Assembly (NCBI GenBank): GCA_025558095.1
Contig: JAIVFI010000001.1
Location: forward strand, 85,001-107,500
Source: Hyaloraphidium curvatum
Lineage: Eukaryota > Monoblepharomycota > Hyaloraphidiomycetes > Hyaloraphidiales > Hyaloraphidiaceae
Length of the DNA: 22,500 bases
Reading direction: 5' to 3'
This document shows positions 17,446 through 22,500 of this stretch, one piece after another. The notes below the pieces were generated by a model that did not search any database, was not told the DNA's origin, and worked only from the letters and a program-made list of their open reading frames with translations. Numbering within the stretch: the stretch's first letter is position 1; each line of letters starts with the position of its first letter. Both the position numbers and the translations under genes were made by a program.

Positions 17446-20400
17446 ATGGCCTCCTCGCCGGCCCCGCCGCCGTTCGCGGCCTACGAGACGTTTGCGGCCG
17501 AGCTCGTGGCGTTGAACCGGCCGCTGCTCGGTGTGGTGGGCCTCGACGCGGGCGCCGACGCGGCGCTCGACGCCAACGGCACCAACTCGGCGGCGGCGTA
17601 CTTCGTCGCCGCGCGGCAGAAGCTGCTCGGGCTGCTCGCCGGCCGGCCGCCGCCCGACGAGGACGGGCCGCGCAGGGAACGCATGGCCGTCGTGCCGCTG
17701 GCGAGGGACACCCCGCTGACGTGGCGCGAGGCGGCGAGAACCACGCCGGCGATGGGGACGCTGGGCCGGGGCACCCCAAACGGAGGCGTCTCGCCCTCGC
17801 CCCCCGCCCAGCCCATCTCGCCCCTCTCGCCGCGCAACCCGGCCTCACCGCTGTACCCGGACGGCCTGGTCACGCCGCGCTGGCTGGCCCGATACCGTGC
17901 CGCGACGCCGTGCGCGGTGGCCTACTTTGCCGAGGTGCGCGAGGACCCCCGCGACGGCTCGTCGGCCGACGTTTCGCGCACGCCGACCCCCGTGGCCGTG
18001 CGCGTGCAGGTCGCCGAGGCTGACGACCCGCTGGCCGAAAAGGACAGCCCCGTGGGGCCGCCGCCGCCGCCCACCTTCGCCCCCCCGCCGCCGGCCACCG
18101 CCCCGGGCAAGGCACCGCTCGCGCCCACGCCGGCAGAGACCTCGGCCGACACGCTGCTGATCGCGCAGCTCAACGCGTACAAAGCGCGGCTCCCCCCCGG
18201 CGCGCGCCTATACCCGGTGCTGCTCTCGCGGCTGGACCACGTCTACCAAGGCCACCCGCGCGCCGAGCGCATCCGCCGCGAAACGTCCTCGGAGCGCGTG
18301 TTCGTGCTGGCCGCGCTGCCGGGGATCCCGGGCACCGGCGCCGCCCCGCTCGCCAACGATCCCGTCGACGCCGCGGCCTTTGTCGCCGGCATCCATTCCC
18401 ACGTGCTTTCGTCGGCGGTGCCGCGCGAGTTCTACGCCGAGACCAAGGCCCGCAACGTGCGTAAGAAGCGGGCCAAGCTGCGCGCGCCGCCGCCGGGCGG
18501 CGTGGACGACGCCGCCGGCGCAGGAGGGCAGCCCGGCTCGGGCCCCGCGCAGGGCACGCTGGCCCGCATTGTCCGGCTCGAGTTCAAGCACGCCTCCTTC
18601 CTCTCCTTCGCCGCCTACGCCGCCTCCCCCGACTCCCCCCTGCGCCTCGAGTCGCTCCGCTCGTACGAGGCCTGCCTGGGCTTCTGCTACGACCTCATCG
18701 CCAACTCCCTCGGCATCGCCGCCCCGCGCGCCGCGGCCGCCGGGAACGCGTACCACCCCCCCGAGGGCCCGCGGTGGCTGGAACTCGTGCGTCTCGCGGA
18801 CGCGCTGTGCCACGTGCTCGTGCGGTCCTACCTGGCCATGGCCGCGCACGGCCCGCCCACTGCTCTGCAGGAGCACCTGGGCAAGGCGCTCTCGGTGTAC
18901 CGCACCCACGTGGCCGCCATGTGCCCGCTGCCCGAGTTCAACTGGGACCTGCCGGCCCCCACGGACGCGCCCTTCCTCCCCGCCGGGCTCGCGGCCCCTC
19001 GCGGAGGGGGCACCCCGCTCTTCTGGGCCTGGCTCTCCAAGTTCTCCTCGCGCCTCTTCTCCCCCTCCCTCGCCGCGCTCCCCTCCCTCGCCCGCGCCCC
19101 CGAGGCGCGCTTTCTCCCCGGCCCCTCCGCCGGCCCCATGGGCGCCAGGGAAGCCCTCGGCATCGTCGGCGAGAACCTCGCGCGGTCGATGCTCCCCGGC
19201 CAGGGCGGCTGGGGCTGGTGGGACGCCCACGCGGCGGGGATCGCCGGCGTGCGGGCGCGCCGCGCCGCGGAAGGGCGGAGGTGGGCCGAGGCGGCGTCGG
19301 AAGCCCCCGCTCCAGCGCCGGCCGCCGCTCCGCGGTCGTTGGTGACCGTCACACGGGCCCCTGCGGCATCGGCTCCGCAGCCGGACCCCGCGGCCCCGCT
19401 GGGCCCGCCGACGGGCGAGCTCGCCGCCGGCGCCGTGGACCTTCTGACTCGCGCCTATGAGCACTACAAGGCAGCAGGGCGACCGCGCTGGACGGTGCAC
19501 CTCGCCGGGCGGATCGCGGGCGTTTATGCCGGGTGGGACGGGCTGCTCGACGGCACGGGGGAGGGGCGGAACGACGCCATGGCGGCGCGGTTCTGGGAGA
19601 GGGTGGGGAGGGCGTACAGGCCCGGGTGGACCGGGGTGCTGGCGGACGTGGCGGGGAGGAGGGTGGCGAGCTGCAGGGGTTGGCTGGCGGGGATGGCGGA
19701 GGGGGCGGCCGAGGCCAAGAAGGCGTGGCAGGGGATCGCGGAGGGGCTGGTGGAGGGGGTGGCGGTGGGGGAGTTCCGGGCCGCGGAGGCGGCGGAGGAG
19801 CTGAGGAGGTTCTGCGCTGGGACGGGGGTCGGGGAGATCGTGGTGGACATGGAGGCGTTGGTCCAGTTTGGTGGGTGATCTTTGCTCGGGTGGAGCGGCA
19901 GTGGAGGCTGACAGCGGTCCGCAGCGACGCCTACCTTTGCCTTCGTGGCCCACGCCGCGCACCTGCCCCAGCCGATCGCCTTCCAGTTGGCCTTTGGCGT
20001 CTCCAGCGTCGTCTCCCACCCGCTAACCTTTGACCGCCTACTGATCCGCTTCTCTGACTCGCGGTACGACCTGGAGATCGAGCACTCGGACTCGGCGCCC
20101 GGCGAAGTCCGCGGCACCGCGTCCCTCGCCCAGCTCGATGCCGCTCGTGGCGCCGATGGTGTATGGCGCGCGCGGGCGCCGCTGATGCTCGCCCCCGGCG
20201 GGCTGGCGGTGTTTCAGGGCCGCTTGGTGCCCGAGGACGTGGGGGATTTGAGGGCCGTGGGCGCGGATCTGGTCTGGGCCCGCGGCGGGGCCAACCGCAT
20301 CCGGCTTTCCTTCCGGTTCCCGGACTCACGGACGCTGGTTTCGCCGGACAGGGACAGGAGGCCGCACACGGAGCCCGCCTCGGCGCCGGCCATCGGCGCC

Positions 20401-22271
20401 TTCAAGAGGAAGTGGCTCTGCATGGACCCCGGCAGCGCCAAGGCGAGGGTCGCGGTGCTGGAGAGCGCGGGGGAGCCGCCGCTGGTGCGGATCACAAGGA
20501 GGCAGCCAACGATCTCGGTGTCGCTGGATCACCCGCAGCCGGCCTTTGTCGGCGAGTCTTTCCCGGTGAAGGTGGTGGTCGCCAACGGGGAGCAGGAGCC
20601 CGTGCACCTCTTCCTGGCCGCGCACGTGGGCCGCGAGCACGGACCGGCCCCTGAGGGCATTCCAACCATACCCCACCACGCGCACGGCAAGCACAGGCAC
20701 GACGACTCGGACGGGTACTTTGTCTCGTCGGCTGGCGGCGAGTTCGATCCGACCGAGATCGTCGGGGCCGCGGCGGCGGTGGGCGCAGGGGAGATGGTGC
20801 AGAGCCCGACGGGGTCTGTGGGCTCGTACCTCGTGCTACCGCAGCACACGTCACGGACTGGCTACCTGGACCTCGGCGTCCTCGGACCGGGGGAGTCGAT
20901 CGAGCGCACGCTGTACGTGCGCTGCGACCGCGGGCCAGGCGAGCGTGCCGTCCACGCGACGATCTATTCGCGGATCTCGGACGAGAACGACGGCCGCCTG
21001 GCGCTGGAGCGGTCAGGGTCGGTCGGCAGCGTGACGGCCAACGCGGTCGCCGAGCTGACGAACCAGGACATGTACTTCCGGCGGACCGAGACGGCGACGG
21101 TGCGGGTCGAGGAGCCTTTCGGGATGCGGATGGCGGTGCGGCCCGCGGACTCGAGGGGCGGTCTGTTTTGCGGGATCCCGGGCGCCGAGCCGGACTCTGG
21201 CGACGGCCCGGGCCGCATGGGCTGGGAGGGGAGGATGCGCTTTCAGGTTTCGTGCCTGGTGCTCGTCGGCCTCAAGTTCGTCGGCCCTGGGGACATCGAG
21301 GTGGACAGCGCGGACCTGGTCAGCGACGGGTGGCCGAACTCGAGCGTGGCGGCTGAGGACCGGACGTTCGAGATCGAGGTGGACGCGAAGCTGCCCCAAG
21401 GGACCACGCCGAAGGGTGAGTGCCGCGTTGTCGACCGTCCGTTCTGGTCTCACCGCCGCTCGACAGTCTGGGGGGCAGGGATCCCCTTCAACTTTGGCTA
21501 CCTCGTGCGAACCTTCCACGATCCCGTCACCCCCTCGGAGCCGATCCCGACCATCGGTCACTTTGACGTGCGGTGGCGCAGGGTCACTGCCGACGGCGCT
21601 ACCTCGGCACCTTGGGCCACGGCGAGGGTCGACTTGCCCGGCATCTTGAACGACCCCGAGCCCGTCAAGGTCCTCACCGGTGAGGGGATCGAGGCTGGCG
21701 ACCTCAGCACGAAGTCTGACGGGCGCGTTTCGCCGCAGAACTGCCTTCCGGGATCCCCAAGCAGAGCGTTCCGTTCCGGGTCTGCTACCTCCTCCACAAC
21801 ACGTCGCTCGTCCCCCAGCGGATTGCCGCCAGCATGTCGGCTTCGGACTCTTTTGTGTTCTCGGGCACCAAGAGCGCCTCCATCCTGCTGCTGCCCCTGG
21901 CGGTGCGGCGGCTCGAGTACGCCGTCTACCCCCTCAGGGCGGGGCACGTGCGGCTCCCGCGCCTGAAGCTCGTCGTTGGCGGCCCGGAGCGCGCGGCCGA
22001 GCCCCAAGCTGCTCCGGGCAGGCCGAGCACGGGGCCGCCGGACGAGAAGCGGGCTACGCCGGTGCCGAGCCCGGATCCCGCGGGACGCACCTCAATGTCG
22101 GCCAGCCCCAGCGCGCGCAACTCGATCGGCGATGGGGCAAAGGAGGCCGGGCCGGTCGGGAGGGAGCTGCGCGTGCCGGGCCAGACGGCGGACGAGGGGT
22201 GCGCGGTCTTTGTGATGCCCAACATCGTCATGGAGGAGGAGGTGCGGGGCGAGCTGATAGCCGAGCCGTAG
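17446..22271 (+). CDS. TRAPPC11: TRAPPC11, trafficking protein particle complex subunit (foie gras/gryzun)
   Basis: TRAPPC11 is a core subunit of the metazoan and filamentous-fungal TRAPPIII complex, acting in ER-Golgi and autophagy traffic. Exons 17446-19870, 19925-21415, 21479-21679 and 21739-22271 give 1549 residues with all phases consistent. Introns are 54, 63 and 59 nt with donors GTGGGT, GTGAGT and GTGAGG; CTGAC branch-like sites are clear in the first and third. The N-terminal region has YPDGLVTPRWLARY and EFYAETKARNVRKKR. The foie gras helical domain spans roughly 345-740, with FKHASFLSFAAY, LRSYEACLGFCYDLI and YEHYKAAGRPRW. The C-terminal gryzun beta-domains include VGESFPVKVVVANGEQEPV, GHFDVRWRR and SDSFVFSGTK, then PLRAGHVRLPRLKL near the end. 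It is longer than the human protein (about 1130) because of Pro/Ala linkers in the first half and a loop rich in His near 20670. The start at 17446 has a strong context (GGCCATGG). The middle intron is also in frame if retained. Confidence 0.9.
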
Positions 22272-22500
22272 CTCAATACAGGGCTTTCCTCGCGTGGCGT
22301 GAACCCTACCGCGTCGTTTGGTTGCGCTCAGCCTTCGCGACGCGACGGCCGAGGGTGTGTTGCGAGCAACGTATTGCGCTCCCCGCCGCAAATCTGCCCC
22401 CCCTCACAAGGCGAATGAGCCCTCCGCATATCCGTGGAAGGCAGCTTTCATCCGCGGAGCGGGTTCCGAAGGAGGATGGATCCCAGAATTGAGGGGTATC

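Noticed and set aside
18208-20019. A 603-codon minus-strand open frame
   Set aside because: It mirrors the TRAPPC11 foie gras exon, is rich in Arg/Gly/Pro/His and has no domain pattern.

Overview
This is nuclear DNA of a GC-rich eukaryote, most likely a fungus. Genes sit on both strands as independent transcription units. At least seven reading frames can only be joined by removing short GT..AG introns of about 48-67 nt. Several carry a CTGAC- or CTGAT-like branch site 10-25 nt before the acceptor. The recognisable families are eukaryotic (TRAPPC11, TMCO4/DUF726). The sequence would fit a GC-rich zoosporic or basal fungus, but I cannot fix the lineage by eye.

Layout. 1-2852: no gene I can defend, apart from one weak hydrophobic small ORF near 2097-2350. 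2853-5025 (+): a 701-residue, mostly disordered Pro/Ala/Glu-rich protein with an RS-repeat, coiled coil and basic C-terminus. 5220-6152 (-): class I SAM methyltransferase. 6462-7197 (-): small secreted protein with a four-cysteine cluster and a beta-rich body. 7511-8012 (-): T1-type BTB/POZ gene broken by one extra T. 8148-10740 (-): type II membrane protein with a right-handed beta-helix ectodomain resembling GH110 galactosidases. 11257-12017 (+): small multi-exon gene of unknown function. 12162-13284 (+): SERHL/MEST-like alpha/beta hydrolase. 13400-15181 (+): TMCO4/DUF726 membrane hydrolase. 15322-16591 (-): short-chain dehydrogenase. 17446-22271 (+): TRAPPC11 with four exons.

The genes do not form an obvious pathway. 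Convergent pairs end 140-195 bp apart (5025/5220 and 15181/15322). Divergent pairs share about 0.5 kb (10741-11256) and 0.85 kb (16592-17445) of presumed promoter DNA. TRAPPC11 acts in ER-Golgi traffic, and TMCO4-type proteins are membrane-associated hydrolases, so a secretory and membrane theme is loosely present. I see no operon, CRISPR array, tRNA, rRNA or intact transposon.

The least ordinary items are the membrane-anchored beta-helix protein with a PP1-type RVSF motif in its cytoplasmic tail, the secreted Cys-cluster protein with one cysteine codon completed by splicing, the frameshifted BTB gene, and the disordered RS/coiled-coil protein.
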